Source: Pelagibius sp.
GTDB lineage: Bacteria; Pseudomonadota; Alphaproteobacteria; Kiloniellales; Kiloniellaceae
Reading direction: 5' to 3'
Length of the DNA stretch: 61,331 nucleotides
Assembly (NCBI RefSeq): GCF_028289705.1
Contig: NZ_JANQOI010000013.1
Span: 1 to 61,331 of the forward strand
A model generated the notes under the pieces. The model worked only from the letters and a program-made list of their open reading frames with translations, had not been told where the DNA came from and did not search any database. Position numbers and translations under genes: made by a program. Positions 9,832 through 19,014 of this stretch are shown one piece after another; position 1 is the stretch's first letter, and the number at the start of each line of letters is the position of its first letter.

Positions 9832-10304
9832 CCCGCCTCAGCCGCAGCGTCGAAACCCCGACCGGACCGGTCCGCCTGACCGAGGAGGATGGCAGCATCG
9901 TGCGGGTCACCTGGGGCCAGGGCGGCCGGGATTCGAGCCCCCTGCTCGACCGCGCCGCCACCCAGCTCGAGGCCTACTTCGCCGGCGCCCTGCAGCGCTT
10001 CGACCTGCCGCTGCGCCCCTTCGGCAGTGACTTCCAGCGCGCCGTCTGGCGGGAGATGCTGCGCATCCCCTATGGCGAGACCCGCTCCTACGGCGACCTC
10101 GCCAAAGCCACCGACGGGATCGCCCGGGCCGTCGGCAGCGCCTGCGGCGCCAACCCCATCCCCATCTTCATCCCCTGCCACCGGGTCCTCGCCGCGGACA
10201 AAGAGCTCGGCGGCTTTTCCGGCGGCAAGGGCCGCGAGACCAAGGAACAGCTCCTCACCCTCGAAGGCTCCTGGCCGGTCCAGCACAGCTTCGCCTTCGG
10301 CTGA
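9828..10304 (+). CDS. ogt: Methylated-DNA-[protein]-cysteine S-methyltransferase
   Basis: A suicide repair enzyme that moves the methyl group from O6-methylguanine to its own cysteine. The 158-residue protein has the active-site motif PCHRV (Cys117), the preceding [11 protein letters not shown] context and the winged-helix DNA-binding segment around [22 protein letters not shown]. The short N-terminal domain fits Ogt rather than the bifunctional Ada protein. It overlaps the DUF255 gene by ATGA, so the two are probably co-translated. Confidence 0.93.
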   Translation: MTRLSRSVETPTGPVRLTEEDGSIVRVTWGQGGRDSSPLLDRAATQLEAYFAGALQRFDLPLRPFGSDFQRAVWREMLRIPYGETRSYGDLAKATDGIARAVGSACGANPIPIFIPCHRVLAADKELGGFSGGKGRETKEQLLTLEGSWPVQHSFAFG

Positions 10305-10396
10305 GGTGATGACTAAGCGCCGCCACGCTGACCGTGGAGGTGCTGAGAAATGCGGGTTAAGCTGGCCGCAGTGCAATTCATGGAAGGGGAAGGCTC

Positions 10397-11101
10397 ATGG
10401 CGGAAGTCACCATCGACGGTCCGGACGGCAGTTTCACGGTCTATGCGGCAGCGCCCAACGACGGCGACGGGCCGCCGGCGCCGGGCATCGTCGTCGCGCA
10501 GGAGATCTTCGGCGTCAACCAGGTGATGCGCGACACCTGCGACTGGCTGGCGACCCAGGGCTTCGTCGCGGTCTGCCCCGATCTCTTCTGGCGCATCGAA
10601 CCGGGCATCCAGCTCACCGACCAGAGCCAGGCGGAATGGGACCGCGCCTTCGAACTCTTCGGCCTCTTCGATGTGGACAAAGGAATCGAGGACATGAAGA
10701 CCACCCTGGCCACGCTGCGCGCCCACGAGGTCTGCAACAGCAAGGCGGGCAGCATCGGCTACTGCCTCGGCGGCAAGCTCGCCTACCTCATGGCCACCCG
10801 CTCCGATTCCGACTGCAACGTCGGCTACTACGGCGTCGGCCTCGGCGACCTGCTGGGTGAGGCCGACAAGATCGCCAAGCCGCTGATGCTCCACATCGCC
10901 GAGAAGGATGCCTTCTCCTCGCCGGAGGAGATTGCCAAGGTGCAGGCTGGGCTCGCCGGCAACGGCCAGGTCAGCGTGCATGTCTACGAGGGCCAGGACC
11001 ACGCCTTCGCCCGTGAGGGCGGGGAGCACTACGACGCCGCCTCGGCAACGCTCGCCAACGAGCGCAGCGTCGACTTCTTCAGAAAGGCGCTGGGCGCATG
11101 A
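10397..11101 (+). CDS. Dienelactone hydrolase family protein
   Basis: An alpha/beta hydrolase of 234 residues in the carboxymethylenebutenolidase family. The catalytic triad can be placed as Cys123 (in GSIGYCLGG), Asp171 (AEKDAF) and His202 (EGQDHAF), with the glutamate of the QEIFG motif at residue 36. Nothing else of a chlorocatechol pathway is nearby, so the substrate is unknown; many such proteins are general esterases. A good GGAAGG ribosome site precedes the ATG. It overlaps the following oxidoreductase by 4 bp. Confidence 0.9.
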   Translation: MAEVTIDGPDGSFTVYAAAPNDGDGPPAPGIVVAQEIFGVNQVMRDTCDWLATQGFVAVCPDLFWRIEPGIQLTDQSQAEWDRAFELFGLFDVDKGIEDMKTTLATLRAHEVCNSKAGSIGYCLGGKLAYLMATRSDSDCNVGYYGVGLGDLLGEADKIAKPLMLHIAEKDAFSSPEEIAKVQAGLAGNGQVSVHVYEGQDHAFAREGGEHYDAASATLANERSVDFFRKALGA

Positions 11102-12075
11102 CCAAGGCGATCCGCATCCACACACCCGGCGGGCCCGAGGCGCTGGTCTACGAGGACGTCGAGGTGCCTTCCCCCGGCCCGGGCGAAGTGCTGATCGACC
11201 AGGGCGCCTGCGGCCTCAACTACATCGACGTCTATCACCGCACGGGACTCTATCCGCTGCCTTCCCTGCCCGCCGTCATCGGCATGGAGGGGGCCGGCAC
11301 CGTCGCCGTCGTGGGCGAAGGGGTCGCGGCCTTCAAACCGGGCGACCGGGTCGCCTATGCCGACGCGCCCCCCGGCTCTTATGCCGCCCAGCGGCTCATG
11401 CCCTGGCACCGGCTGGTGAAGCTGCCCGATGCGGTCAATGACCAGCAGGCGGCGGCGATGATGCTGCAGGGCATGACGGTGGAGTACCTGATCCGCCGCA
11501 CCTATGCGGTGCAGCCCGGCGACACGGTGCTGTTCCACGCCGCCGCCGGCGGCGTCGGCCTCATCGCCTGCCAGTGGCTAAACCATCTGGGCGCCACGGT
11601 GATCGGCACGGTGGGGTCGGATGAGAAGGCTGCACTTGCGAAGTCGCACGGCTGCCATCACACCATCAACTACCGCGAAGAGAACTTCACTGACCGGGTG
11701 CGGGAGCTGACCGATGGCGCCGGCGTCCCCGTGGTCTACGATTCCATCGGCAAGGACACCTTCGAGGGCTCCCTCGACAGTCTGCGTCCCCGCGGCCTGA
11801 TGGTCAGTTTCGGGAACGCTTCGGGACCGGTCGAACCGTTCAATACGGCGCTCCTCGCCCAGAAAGGGTCGCTCTACCTCACCCGGCCCACCCTCCTGAC
11901 CTACAATGCCCAGCGCGAGGACCTGGAGGCCTCCGCGGCGGCGCTCTTCGACGTGGTGACTGCGGGCAAGGTGAAGATCGAGGTCAATCAGACCTACCCC
12001 TTGAGCGAGACCGCCCAGGCTCACCGCGACCTCGAAGGCCGCAAAACCACCGGCTCGACAGTGCTGCTGCCTTAG
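11098..12075 (+). CDS. Quinone oxidoreductase (zeta-crystallin-like, MDR superfamily)
   Basis: An NADPH-dependent one-electron quinone reductase of 325 residues. The N-terminal GroES-like fold opens with the TPGGPEALVYEDVEVP signature of zeta-crystallin-type reductases. The Rossmann motif AAAGGVGLIACQWL lies near residue 148, and there are no zinc-ligand cysteines. It ends with the usual GRKTTGSTVLLP. Being translationally coupled to the dienelactone hydrolase suggests a shared detoxification or aromatic-compound role, which is inference. Confidence 0.92.
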   Translation: MTKAIRIHTPGGPEALVYEDVEVPSPGPGEVLIDQGACGLNYIDVYHRTGLYPLPSLPAVIGMEGAGTVAVVGEGVAAFKPGDRVAYADAPPGSYAAQRLMPWHRLVKLPDAVNDQQAAAMMLQGMTVEYLIRRTYAVQPGDTVLFHAAAGGVGLIACQWLNHLGATVIGTVGSDEKAALAKSHGCHHTINYREENFTDRVRELTDGAGVPVVYDSIGKDTFEGSLDSLRPRGLMVSFGNASGPVEPFNTALLAQKGSLYLTRPTLLTYNAQREDLEASAAALFDVVTAGKVKIEVNQTYPLSETAQAHRDLEGRKTTGSTVLLP

Positions 12076-12134
12076 GTCTCGGCCCAAAATGAACGGCCTG
12101 GTTTCAATGGCTTGCCAACACCATTCCTCCCAAA

Positions 12135-12224
12135 ATCGTCACCCTCGGGCTTGTCCCGAGGGTCCATGGACAGACCGAGACCAGGACCTCGATGGATTGC
12201 CGGAACAAGTCCGGCAATGACGAT
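12135..12224. repeat. Palindromic REP-like element, GTCA-hairpin-TCCATGG family, copy 1
   Basis: Two hairpins face each other: CCCTCGGG..CCCGAGGG at about 12142-12162 and TTGCCGGA..TCCGGCAA at about 12197-12217. The whole is bounded by ATCGTCA at the left and TGACGAT at the right, a perfect inverted pair. A second element of the same design is at 56907-57014. This type of dispersed intergenic palindrome is common in alphaproteobacterial genomes. Confidence 0.75.
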
Positions 12225-12266
12225 CGGGGGAATCCGGAGCGCGGGAGTCCTTCGACTGACAAGGCC

Positions 12267-13217
12267 CTATTTCGGGTCAGGCTTTGACGGCGTTTTCCCC
12301 TTGCGTCGAGCCGGTTTCGGCCCGCTCCGCCTTGCGGTCAGGAAGTCGATGAACAGGCGCAGCAGTTCGAGGCGCCGGTTCTGCTCCGGGTAGTAGAGAT
12401 AGAACGGCGGCAGCTCCGTGACGTAGGGATCGAGAACCGTCTCCAGGGTGCCGGCCTTGAGATCGTCCTCGACGATCTTTCGCAGCGACCAGCCGATCCC
12501 CTGGCCGTCCCGCACCGCCTGCCGCACGGCGTCCATGCTGTCGAAGATTAGCCGCCTCGGCGGGTCGACGGTCTTCGTTTGTCCGTCTTCGACGAACTGC
12601 CACTCGTGAATGCGGTTGGCCGTGATGTACTTGTAGCGCACGCTGCGATGGGTCAGCAGATCGCGCGGATGCGCCGGCCGCCCGAAGGCCGCGAAGTAGG
12701 AGGGCGCCGCGGCATAGCAGGCGGTCAACGCCCCGGTCACACGCACCGCAACCACATCCGTGGTCAGCCGGTCGCCGAGCCGGAAGCCCGCGTGAAAGCC
12801 CTCCTTGACGATATCGACGAGCCCCTCGTTGATGGAGAGGTCCAGGCAGACGTCCGGGTAACGCTTCTGAAACGCGGCGAGGCGCGGCGCGATGATCAGG
12901 GTGTAGACACTGCTGGGCAGGGTGAGCCGCAGGGTACCGGTGGTGGACTTGCCGACGGCGCGGGTGCCTTCGATGGCATCGGTGAGTTCCTCGAAGGCTG
13001 GCGCGGCCCCGGCATGCAAGGTGCGCCCGGCCTCCGTCAGCTCCAGAGACCGGGTGGTGCGGACCAGCAGGTCGACCCCGATCCTGCGCTCCAGCGCCTT
13101 CAACTGATGACTGACCGCCGGCGCCCCGATGCCCAGCGCACGGGCGGCGGCCCGCAGCGAGCCCTCCCGGACAATCGCCAGAAACACCTCGATGCCGCCG
13201 ATCGGTGCCCGGTCCAT
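12267..13217 (-). CDS. LysR family transcriptional regulator
   Basis: A 316-residue LysR regulator with an N-terminal winged helix-turn-helix (about residues 8-65, AIVREGSLRAAARALGIGAPAVSHQLKALERRIG). A substrate-binding domain of the CrgA/DsdC-like type follows (LRLTLPSSVYTLIIAPRLAAFQKRYPDVCLDLSINEG). It is divergent from the EamA transporter gene, with a 137-bp AT-rich gap between starts. Control of that transporter is therefore the natural inference; the inducer is unknown. Confidence 0.93.
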   Translation of the reverse strand: MDRAPIGGIEVFLAIVREGSLRAAARALGIGAPAVSHQLKALERRIGVDLLVRTTRSLELTEAGRTLHAGAAPAFEELTDAIEGTRAVGKSTTGTLRLTLPSSVYTLIIAPRLAAFQKRYPDVCLDLSINEGLVDIVKEGFHAGFRLGDRLTTDVVAVRVTGALTACYAAAPSYFAAFGRPAHPRDLLTHRSVRYKYITANRIHEWQFVEDGQTKTVDPPRRLIFDSMDAVRQAVRDGQGIGWSLRKIVEDDLKAGTLETVLDPYVTELPPFYLYYPEQNRRLELLRLFIDFLTARRSGPKPARRKGKTPSKPDPK

Positions 13218-13354
13218 TGTTCGAATCTATGAAATAATGTGATGAAGATCCAATATATTTTTCACCAATCTGTACTCGGCTACCATGGTGGTCTTTGGTC
13301 CCGGCGGTCCCTCGCGGTGAGGGTCGATGAGGGAGCCATCACGAGGGCTCGGTC
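13218..13354. promoter_or_regulatory. Divergent lysR / transporter control region
   Basis: This gap lies between oppositely transcribed lysR and eamA starts. Its left half (13218-13275) is AT-rich (ATGAAATAATGTGATGAAG, then CAATATATTTTTCACC), suitable for overlapping promoters and a LysR operator. I could not define a single clear T-N11-A operator. Confidence 0.4.
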
Positions 13355-14305
13355 ATGGTGCAAAAAGCGGAGGCAAGACCTCAGCGGACGGCGGAGGGGA
13401 TCGCCCTGATCCTGGGCTCCGTGCTGGCGATGGCCACTGCCGATGCGGTGGTGAAGCTGGTCAGCGCGGAGGTGACTCTGTGGCAGCTATTCACCGCGCG
13501 GGCCCTCGTGGCCATCCCGGTCCTGATCGCCCTGGCGCGCGCAAGCGGCCTGCGCCTCCGGCTGCGCGCACCCGGGTGGGCGCTGCTCCGCTCAGGGCTC
13601 CTGGTGCTCACTTGGCTGGTCTACTATGCCGCGCTGCCGGTGCTCAGCCTGTCCACCGCGGCGGTCGCCATCTACACCGGCCCGATCCTGATCGCCCTGT
13701 TCTCCGCGGCCCTGATCGGCGAAGCGGTCACCGCGCGCCAATGGGCCGGCGTGCTGATCGGCTTTGTCGGCGTGATGGCGATCCTGCAGCCCGGTGGCGA
13801 TGCCTTCTCCTGGTTCACGCTCCTGCCCCTGCTGGGCGCGGTTTTCTATGCGCTGGCCATGGTGCTCACCCGCAGCAAGTGCCAGGACGAGGCGCCCCTC
13901 ACCCTGGTCCTCGTGCTGCACGGCGCGTTCCTCTTCGCCGGTCTGGCCGCGACGGGACTGCTTGCCGTCCTCGACCTCGGCGCCGACACGACATCACTCT
14001 TCCCGTTCCTGCTCGGAGATTGGCAAGCGATGGGCTTGCCGGAATGGGGCTTCATGGCCCTGCTCGGTCTGCTCTCGGCCGCCTATTTCGTCGGCGTGGC
14101 CCGCGCCTATCAGATCGCGCAGCCGTCGATCATCGCCACCTTCGACTATGCCTATCTGGTCTGGGCGAGTTTGTGGGGCTTCGTTCTCTTCGCCGAGCGG
14201 CCCGGGCCCCTCACCATTGCCGGCATGGTCTCGATCACCCTGGCGGGCTTGCTGGTCGCTGCACCGTCTCCGAACAAGATGGCGGAAGACACCGCACGAC
14301 CGTAG
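13355..14305 (+). CDS. DMT superfamily transporter, EamA family
   Basis: A polytopic inner-membrane protein of 316 residues with two EamA repeats, about ten hydrophobic segments in all. The first repeat includes ALILGSVLAMATADAVVKLVSAEVTLWQ and the second includes AYFVGVARAYQIAQPSIIATFDYAYLVWASLWGF. Family members export metabolites or amino acids; the substrate cannot be read from sequence. It is probably regulated by the divergent LysR gene. It converges on rho. Confidence 0.92.
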   Translation: MVQKAEARPQRTAEGIALILGSVLAMATADAVVKLVSAEVTLWQLFTARALVAIPVLIALARASGLRLRLRAPGWALLRSGLLVLTWLVYYAALPVLSLSTAAVAIYTGPILIALFSAALIGEAVTARQWAGVLIGFVGVMAILQPGGDAFSWFTLLPLLGAVFYALAMVLTRSKCQDEAPLTLVLVLHGAFLFAGLAATGLLAVLDLGADTTSLFPFLLGDWQAMGLPEWGFMALLGLLSAAYFVGVARAYQIAQPSIIATFDYAYLVWASLWGFVLFAERPGPLTIAGMVSITLAGLLVAAPSPNKMAEDTARP

Positions 14306-14340
14306 CCGCGTCGGCCGAAGCCGGCGCGGCGGCTACTGAT
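14302..14340. terminator. Possible bidirectional hairpin at the eamA/rho convergence
   Basis: A GC-rich imperfect inverted repeat (GTAGCCGCGTCGGC, loop CGAA, GCCGGCGCGGCGGCTAC) spans the end of the transporter gene and the stop of rho. There is no U-tract, so factor-independent termination is doubtful. Confidence 0.35.
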
Positions 14341-15589
14341 TCATCGAGTCGAAGAAGTCCTGGTTGGTCTTCTGCTGCTTCAGCTTGTCCACCAGGAAGT
14401 CAATGGAATCGGTGACGCCCATGGGCATGAGGATGCGGCGCAGGACCCACATCTTCGAAAGCGTGCCCTTGTCGACCAGCAGTTCTTCCTTGCGGGTGCC
14501 GGATTTGCCGATGTCGATGGCCGGGAAGGTGCGCTTGTCGGCCAGCTTGCGGTCGAGGACGATTTCCGAGTTACCGGTGCCCTTGAACTCTTCGAAGATG
14601 ACTTCGTCCATGCGGCTGCCGGTATCGATCAGCGCAGTGGCGATGATGGTCAGGGAGCCACCTTCCTCGATATTTCGAGCGGCACCGAAGAATCGTTTCG
14701 GGCGTTGCAGCGCGTTGGCGTCGACGCCGCCGGTCAACACCTTGCCGGAGCTCGGCACCACGGTGTTGTAGGCGCGCGCCAGGCGGGTGATAGAGTCCAA
14801 CAGGATCACCACGTCCTTCTTGTGCTCCACTAGGCGCTTGGCCTTCTCGATCACCATCTCGGCGACCTGCACGTGGCGGCTGGCCGGCTCGTCGAAGGTG
14901 GAGCTCACCACCTCGCCCTTCACCGAGCGGTCCATGTCCGTCACCTCTTCCGGGCGCTCGTCGATCAGGAGGACGATGAGGAAGATTTCCGGATGGTTGG
15001 CCGCGATGGACTTGGCGATGTTCTGCAGGATCATGGTCTTGCCGGTGCGCGGCGGCGCCACGATCAGGGCGCGCTGGCCCTTGCCGATGGGCGCCGTCAG
15101 GTCGATCACCCGCGGGGTCAGATCCTTGGTGGTGGGATCTTCGATCTCCAGAGTGACCTTCTCGTCCGGATAGAGCGGGGTCAGGTTGTCGAAGTTGATG
15201 CGGTGGCGGGAGTTCTCCGGCGGATCGAAGTTGATCTCGCTGACCTTCAGGAGGGCGAAGTAGCGCTCGCCGTCCTTGGGCGCGCGGATCTGCCCTTCCA
15301 CCGTGTCGCCGGTGCGCAGACCGAAGCGGCGCACCTGGCTGGGGCTCACGTAGATGTCATCGGGGCCGGCCAGGTAGTTGGACTCCGGCGAGCGCAGGAA
15401 CCCGAAGCCGTCCTGCAGAATCTCCAGAACGCCGCGCCCGTAGATCGGCTGATCGTTTTCCGCCAGATGCTTGAGGATCGCGAACATCATGTCCTGCTTC
15501 CGCAGGGTGCTGGCATTCTCGATTTCCAGCTCTTCGGCAAAGGCCAGGAGGTCCGCCGGAGACTTGGCTTTCAGTTCTTGAAGGTTCAT
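14333..15589 (-). CDS. rho: Transcription termination factor Rho
   Basis: A hexameric RNA helicase that ends transcription. The 418-residue protein has the N-terminal helix bundle ([20 protein letters not shown]), the cold-shock-like RNA-binding domain around [13 protein letters not shown] and the Walker [10 protein letters not shown] (residues 178-186). The [14 protein letters not shown]-loop region and the C-terminal [14 protein letters not shown] follow. In related genomes rho is often near mnmE and hemE; here the neighbourhood is split by the 7.7-14.3 kb accessory block. Confidence 0.98.
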   Translation of the reverse strand: MNLQELKAKSPADLLAFAEELEIENASTLRKQDMMFAILKHLAENDQPIYGRGVLEILQDGFGFLRSPESNYLAGPDDIYVSPSQVRRFGLRTGDTVEGQIRAPKDGERYFALLKVSEINFDPPENSRHRINFDNLTPLYPDEKVTLEIEDPTTKDLTPRVIDLTAPIGKGQRALIVAPPRTGKTMILQNIAKSIAANHPEIFLIVLLIDERPEEVTDMDRSVKGEVVSSTFDEPASRHVQVAEMVIEKAKRLVEHKKDVVILLDSITRLARAYNTVVPSSGKVLTGGVDANALQRPKRFFGAARNIEEGGSLTIIATALIDTGSRMDEVIFEEFKGTGNSEIVLDRKLADKRTFPAIDIGKSGTRKEELLVDKGTLSKMWVLRRILMPMGVTDSIDFLVDKLKQQKTNQDFFDSMNQ

Positions 15590-15870
15590 GGGCGCTTACG
15601 CCTGTGCTCGATCGAAGGGAGGGATAGCTGTCTGGCCTGCATCTGCACCGCGACGGGGTCACTCGAGGGGGATGCGTAGGAGAGGCGACGAGGACCGCCG
15701 GGGCGGGGAAGAATTCCCAACTACAGCCTATACTTGGCTGGTTAATGAAATATGACTCGACATATGGGATCAGCACCGCCGGACGGCAAGGTGCTTAGGA
15801 CTGGCGATGGTTACTGCAAGCGGGGTGGGAAGTCAAGCAAGGGCGGTACCGCCAAAGCCCCGCCGACCGA

Positions 15871-16314
15871 TCAAAAGGGTTTCACCACCGCCAGGATGAC
15901 GATGCCCACCATCAGCAAGGCCGGGACTTCGTTCATCACCCGGTAGAACCGCTCGCTGTGGCGATTGTTGTCCTCGGCAAAGGCGCGGCGCCAGCCGGCA
16001 GCGGCCATGTGGAGGCCGGTCAGGATCACCAGCAAGGTCAATTTGGCGTGAAACCAGCCCTCGGTCCAGGCCTCCAGATGGGCCGCAAGGCCCAGCCCCG
16101 CCAACCACGCCACAATCATCGAGGGGGTCATGATGGCGCGCAGCAGGCGCCGCTCCATGACCTTGAAGGTCTCCGACTGGGCTGAGCCGACCTCGGCCTG
16201 ACAGTGATAGACGAACAACCGCGGCAGATAGAGAAAGGCCGCCATCCAGGCGATCACCGCCAGGATGTGCAGGCTTTTGACCCAGAGATAGGCTTCGCCC
16301 AGAAAGCCGCCCAT
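15871..16314 (-). CDS. hemJ: Protoporphyrinogen IX oxidase HemJ
   Basis: An inner-membrane protein of 147 residues with four hydrophobic segments that oxidises protoporphyrinogen IX in organisms lacking HemG and HemY. The conserved opening WVKSLHILAVIAWMAAFLYLPRLFVYH includes the essential histidine. The R(R/L)LLRAIMTPSM segment and the closing FRVMNEVPALLMVGIVILAVVKPF type ending are also present. The ATG at 16314 is preferred to 16356 because the conserved region begins just after it. It is next to hemH and hemE, forming a late haem-synthesis cluster. Confidence 0.93.
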   Translation of the reverse strand: MGGFLGEAYLWVKSLHILAVIAWMAAFLYLPRLFVYHCQAEVGSAQSETFKVMERRLLRAIMTPSMIVAWLAGLGLAAHLEAWTEGWFHAKLTLLVILTGLHMAAAGWRRAFAEDNNRHSERFYRVMNEVPALLMVGIVILAVVKPF

Positions 16315-16325
16315 AGCCGTCGCCT

Positions 16326-17378
16326 CTAGCTCCTTGTGTGGGGACAGCCCGCCCACTGGGCCGGGCAGAAGCGTCCCCCGATGTGGGAGCAGAGCACCTG
16401 CTCCGCCGTGCGCAGGTGCAGGATCTGTTCCGCCAGGCCCTCAATGAATTCGCTGTCGTCGGCGACCGTGGGCACGCGCAGATAGACCGGCACGCCGGCC
16501 TCCTCCGCCAGCTTGCGATACTCGATGTCCAACTCCACCAGGGTCTCGGAGTGTTCGGAGACGAAGGCGATGGGCACTACAATCACCGGCCGGCCTTCCC
16601 GCCCGGCGCGCTCGATCTCCGCATCGGTGGAGGGGCCGATCCACTCCAGCGGCCCGACCCGGCTCTGATAGCAGACCGCCCAGTCGAGGTTGACCTCCCC
16701 CATGGCGCGCACCACCGCGGCCACCGACTGCTCCACCTGCCACTGATAGGGATCGCCTTGGGCCACGATTTTCTTCGGCAGGCCGTGGGCGGAAAAGAGT
16801 ACCCGCGGCGGGGTGTCGTGCTCCAGATCGCGCAACGCGGCGCGCAGCCCCTTGGCTGTCGCCGCAACAAAGCCGCGGTCTTCCGGATAACAGCAGAGCG
16901 TCCGGCTGGGCCCCGTGATCCCGGCGGCCCGGGCTTCGCGCTCCCACTCCCGAAGCGAGGAGGCCGAGGTCGTGGTGGAGAACTGTGGATAGAGCGGGAC
17001 CAGCAGCACCTGGTCCGGCCCATAGGCCGCGACCTCCCGTGCCGTCTCCGCCGCCCGCGGATGCCAATAGCGCATGGCGATGAACACCTGCCACTCGTCC
17101 TCAGCCCCGGCCAGCTCATCCCCAGCCAGCTTGGCCTGCAGCGCACGGGTCTGCGCCTCGGTATTGGGCAACAGCGGCGACCCGCCGCCCAACTCCCGAT
17201 AGATCTCCTGCGCCACGGGGGCGCGGCGCCGGGAGATGACCTTGGCGAGCAGCCAGCGCAGAGGCCCGGGCAGGCGGATGATGGCCGGGTCGTTGAAGAG
17301 ATTGAACAGAAAGGGCTCGACGGCGTCCGGGCGATCCGGTCCCCCGAGGTTGAAGACGACGACGGCAATGCGGCTCAT
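16326..17378 (-). CDS. hemH: Ferrochelatase
   Basis: Inserts ferrous iron into protoporphyrin IX. The 350-residue protein begins RIAVVVFNLGGPDRPDAVEPFLFNLF and contains the conserved LFSAHGLPKKIV motif with its catalytic histidine and the YQSRVGPLEWIGPSTD segment. The IAFVSEHSETLVELDIEY motif, with the metal-binding histidine and glutamate, is also intact. The ATG at 17378 lies 4 bp after the hemE stop and fits the family start; the frame is open further upstream but that part reads through hemE. Its C-terminal CPAQWAGCPHTRS has two cysteines. Confidence 0.96.
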   Translation of the reverse strand: MSRIAVVVFNLGGPDRPDAVEPFLFNLFNDPAIIRLPGPLRWLLAKVISRRRAPVAQEIYRELGGGSPLLPNTEAQTRALQAKLAGDELAGAEDEWQVFIAMRYWHPRAAETAREVAAYGPDQVLLVPLYPQFSTTTSASSLREWEREARAAGITGPSRTLCCYPEDRGFVAATAKGLRAALRDLEHDTPPRVLFSAHGLPKKIVAQGDPYQWQVEQSVAAVVRAMGEVNLDWAVCYQSRVGPLEWIGPSTDAEIERAGREGRPVIVVPIAFVSEHSETLVELDIEYRKLAEEAGVPVYLRVPTVADDSEFIEGLAEQILHLRTAEQVLCSHIGGRFCPAQWAGCPHTRS

Positions 17379-17382
17379 GACG

Positions 17383-18444
17383 CTAGCCCGCGCGCCGTTC
17401 CGCCGCGGTCCAGCCGCGAATCTGTTCCAGCATCGCCTCGACGTGATCGAGCGGCGTCTGCGGAACGATTCCGTGGCCCAGGTTGAATATGAACGGCCCG
17501 CCGCCCAGCTCCTGCAGGATCCGCTCGATGTCTCCCCGCAGACCCTCGCCGCCGGCGACCAGCCGCAGCGGGTCGAGATTGCCCTGAACGGTGAGCTTCG
17601 ACTGTAGTTCCTCCCGCGCCCAGGCGAGGGGCAGGGTGGTGTCGAGGCCGAGGGCGTCGGCCCCGCTGTCTTGCGCAAAGTCGCGGTACAGCAGGCCTGC
17701 GCCCCGCGGGAAGAGGATCACCGGAACCTGCGGCCGCTCCGCCTTGATGCGCGCGGTGAGCGCCTTTGCCGGTCCCAGACACCAGCGGCGCAGAGCCTCC
17801 TCGGGCCAGACGCCGGCCCAGGAATCGAAGATCTGGACCACCTCGGCCCCGGCGTCGATCTGGGCGATGAGATAGTCCCCCGTCGCCTCCACCAGCAGAT
17901 CGATCAGCCGCTGAAAGTCCTCCGTCGCGCCATAGGCCCAGCGCTTGCCGGCGGCGAAATCCTTGCTCGACCCCCCTTCCAGCATGTAGCTGGCCACCGT
18001 CCAGGGCGCACCGGCAAAGCCGATGAGGGTGACCTCCGCCGGCAGTTCCTCCCTCAGGCGGCGCACGGTTTCGTAGACCGCTGCCAGAGCCTCGTGCAGA
18101 CCGTCCTGTGAAAGCCGCGCCAGATCCTCCGGCCTCTGGATTGCCTCGAGCTGTGGCCCGCGACCCTCCTCGAACCACACCTTTTGGCCGAGGGCATGGG
18201 GAATGACCAGAATGTCGGAAAACAGGATGGCCGCGTCGAAGCCATAGCGCCGGATCGGCTGCAGGGTGGCTTCCACGGCCAGGTCCGGTGTCAGGCAGAA
18301 GTCCAGAAAGCTTTTGGCCTGACCGCGCAGCGCCCGATACTCCGGCAGGTAGCGCCCCGCCTGGCGCATCAGCCAGATCGGCGGGCGTGGAAGCGTTTCT
18401 CCCCGAAGCGCGCTTAGCAGGAGTTTGTCGCTGGTTTGGTTCAC
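17383..18444 (-). CDS. hemE: Uroporphyrinogen decarboxylase
   Basis: Decarboxylates uroporphyrinogen III to coproporphyrinogen III. The 353-residue protein has the signature [17 protein letters not shown] near the N-terminus, with the substrate-binding arginines. It also has [16 protein letters not shown] and the C-terminal [20 protein letters not shown]. The GTG at 18444 is preferred because GAGAAG lies about 7 bp upstream; a GTG at 18450 is an alternative. It is the first gene left of the candidate replication origin, as in Caulobacter and Rickettsia. Confidence 0.95.
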   Translation of the reverse strand: MNQTSDKLLLSALRGETLPRPPIWLMRQAGRYLPEYRALRGQAKSFLDFCLTPDLAVEATLQPIRRYGFDAAILFSDILVIPHALGQKVWFEEGRGPQLEAIQRPEDLARLSQDGLHEALAAVYETVRRLREELPAEVTLIGFAGAPWTVASYMLEGGSSKDFAAGKRWAYGATEDFQRLIDLLVEATGDYLIAQIDAGAEVVQIFDSWAGVWPEEALRRWCLGPAKALTARIKAERPQVPVILFPRGAGLLYRDFAQDSGADALGLDTTLPLAWAREELQSKLTVQGNLDPLRLVAGGEGLRGDIERILQELGGGPFIFNLGHGIVPQTPLDHVEAMLEQIRGWTAAERRAG

Positions 18445-19014
18445 GGACACTCTTCTCACAGACAGGACCGACGACTGCGTAACGTCGCCTGTTTGCTGTT
18501 TAGTCCGGCGACCCACGAACAGACAAGATGGCGTTTTCCACGGTGATGGCAAAGCCTTCTTCTTCCAAAACTTAATTTGAAAGCTTTTGGGTTTCTGTTG
18601 TTGATCCCTGTGAGTCCTGGGGATCTGCGCTTTGCATGAACTTGTCCAGCGAGTCATCCGCAGCGCCGGAACCGAGGGGCGAGGTTGTGGGTTGCATGTG
18701 GACACGGGCGGTCCGGAGGACAGGAAAGGGCCTGAGATCCCGCTTGCTTGCACAAAGCCGACTGGCAAGGGATAACGGGGAAAACCGGGGTACCGGGCCC
18801 CTGCCTATCGCTTCGGGGCGGCTGTGGGCGCATCTGTTCGAAGAAGAAAGACTCGCCTGATGAATGACGGAGTGGATGTGACGAATCTTCGGCGTGGTGG
18901 TTCGGACGCCGGTTTTCCCACGCCTTTCCAGCGAGCTGCACAAGTCATTCACAGAATCGCTGGCCGCGGAGTCGCCTTTGGCGGAAGCGGCGCGGCCCTG
19001 GTGGAGCGCCCGTC
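18445..19014. other. oriC: Candidate chromosomal replication origin (oriC) between hemE and the PPDK regulator
   Basis: This 570-bp gene-free gap sits between divergent hemE and the UPF0085/PPDK-regulator gene. The known Caulobacter and Rickettsia origins occupy the same junction (established knowledge, from memory). It contains an AT-rich stretch (18565-18605) and several degenerate DnaA-like 9-mers: TTTTCCACG at 18534, TGTGGACAC at 18697 (minus strand GTGTCCACA), TCATTCACA at 18945 and a TTATCCC core on the minus strand at 18769-18775. No perfect TTATCCACA box or TTAA-N7-TTAA CtrA site was seen. Genes run away from it on both sides and parS sites lie 13-15 kb away. The open frame at 18572-18952 shows no recognisable protein. 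Confidence 0.6.

Noticed and set aside
18572-18952. 126-residue minus-strand open frame in the hemE-ppsR gap
   Set aside because: Composition is arginine/serine-rich without family features, it lies in the candidate origin, and no ribosome site is evident.
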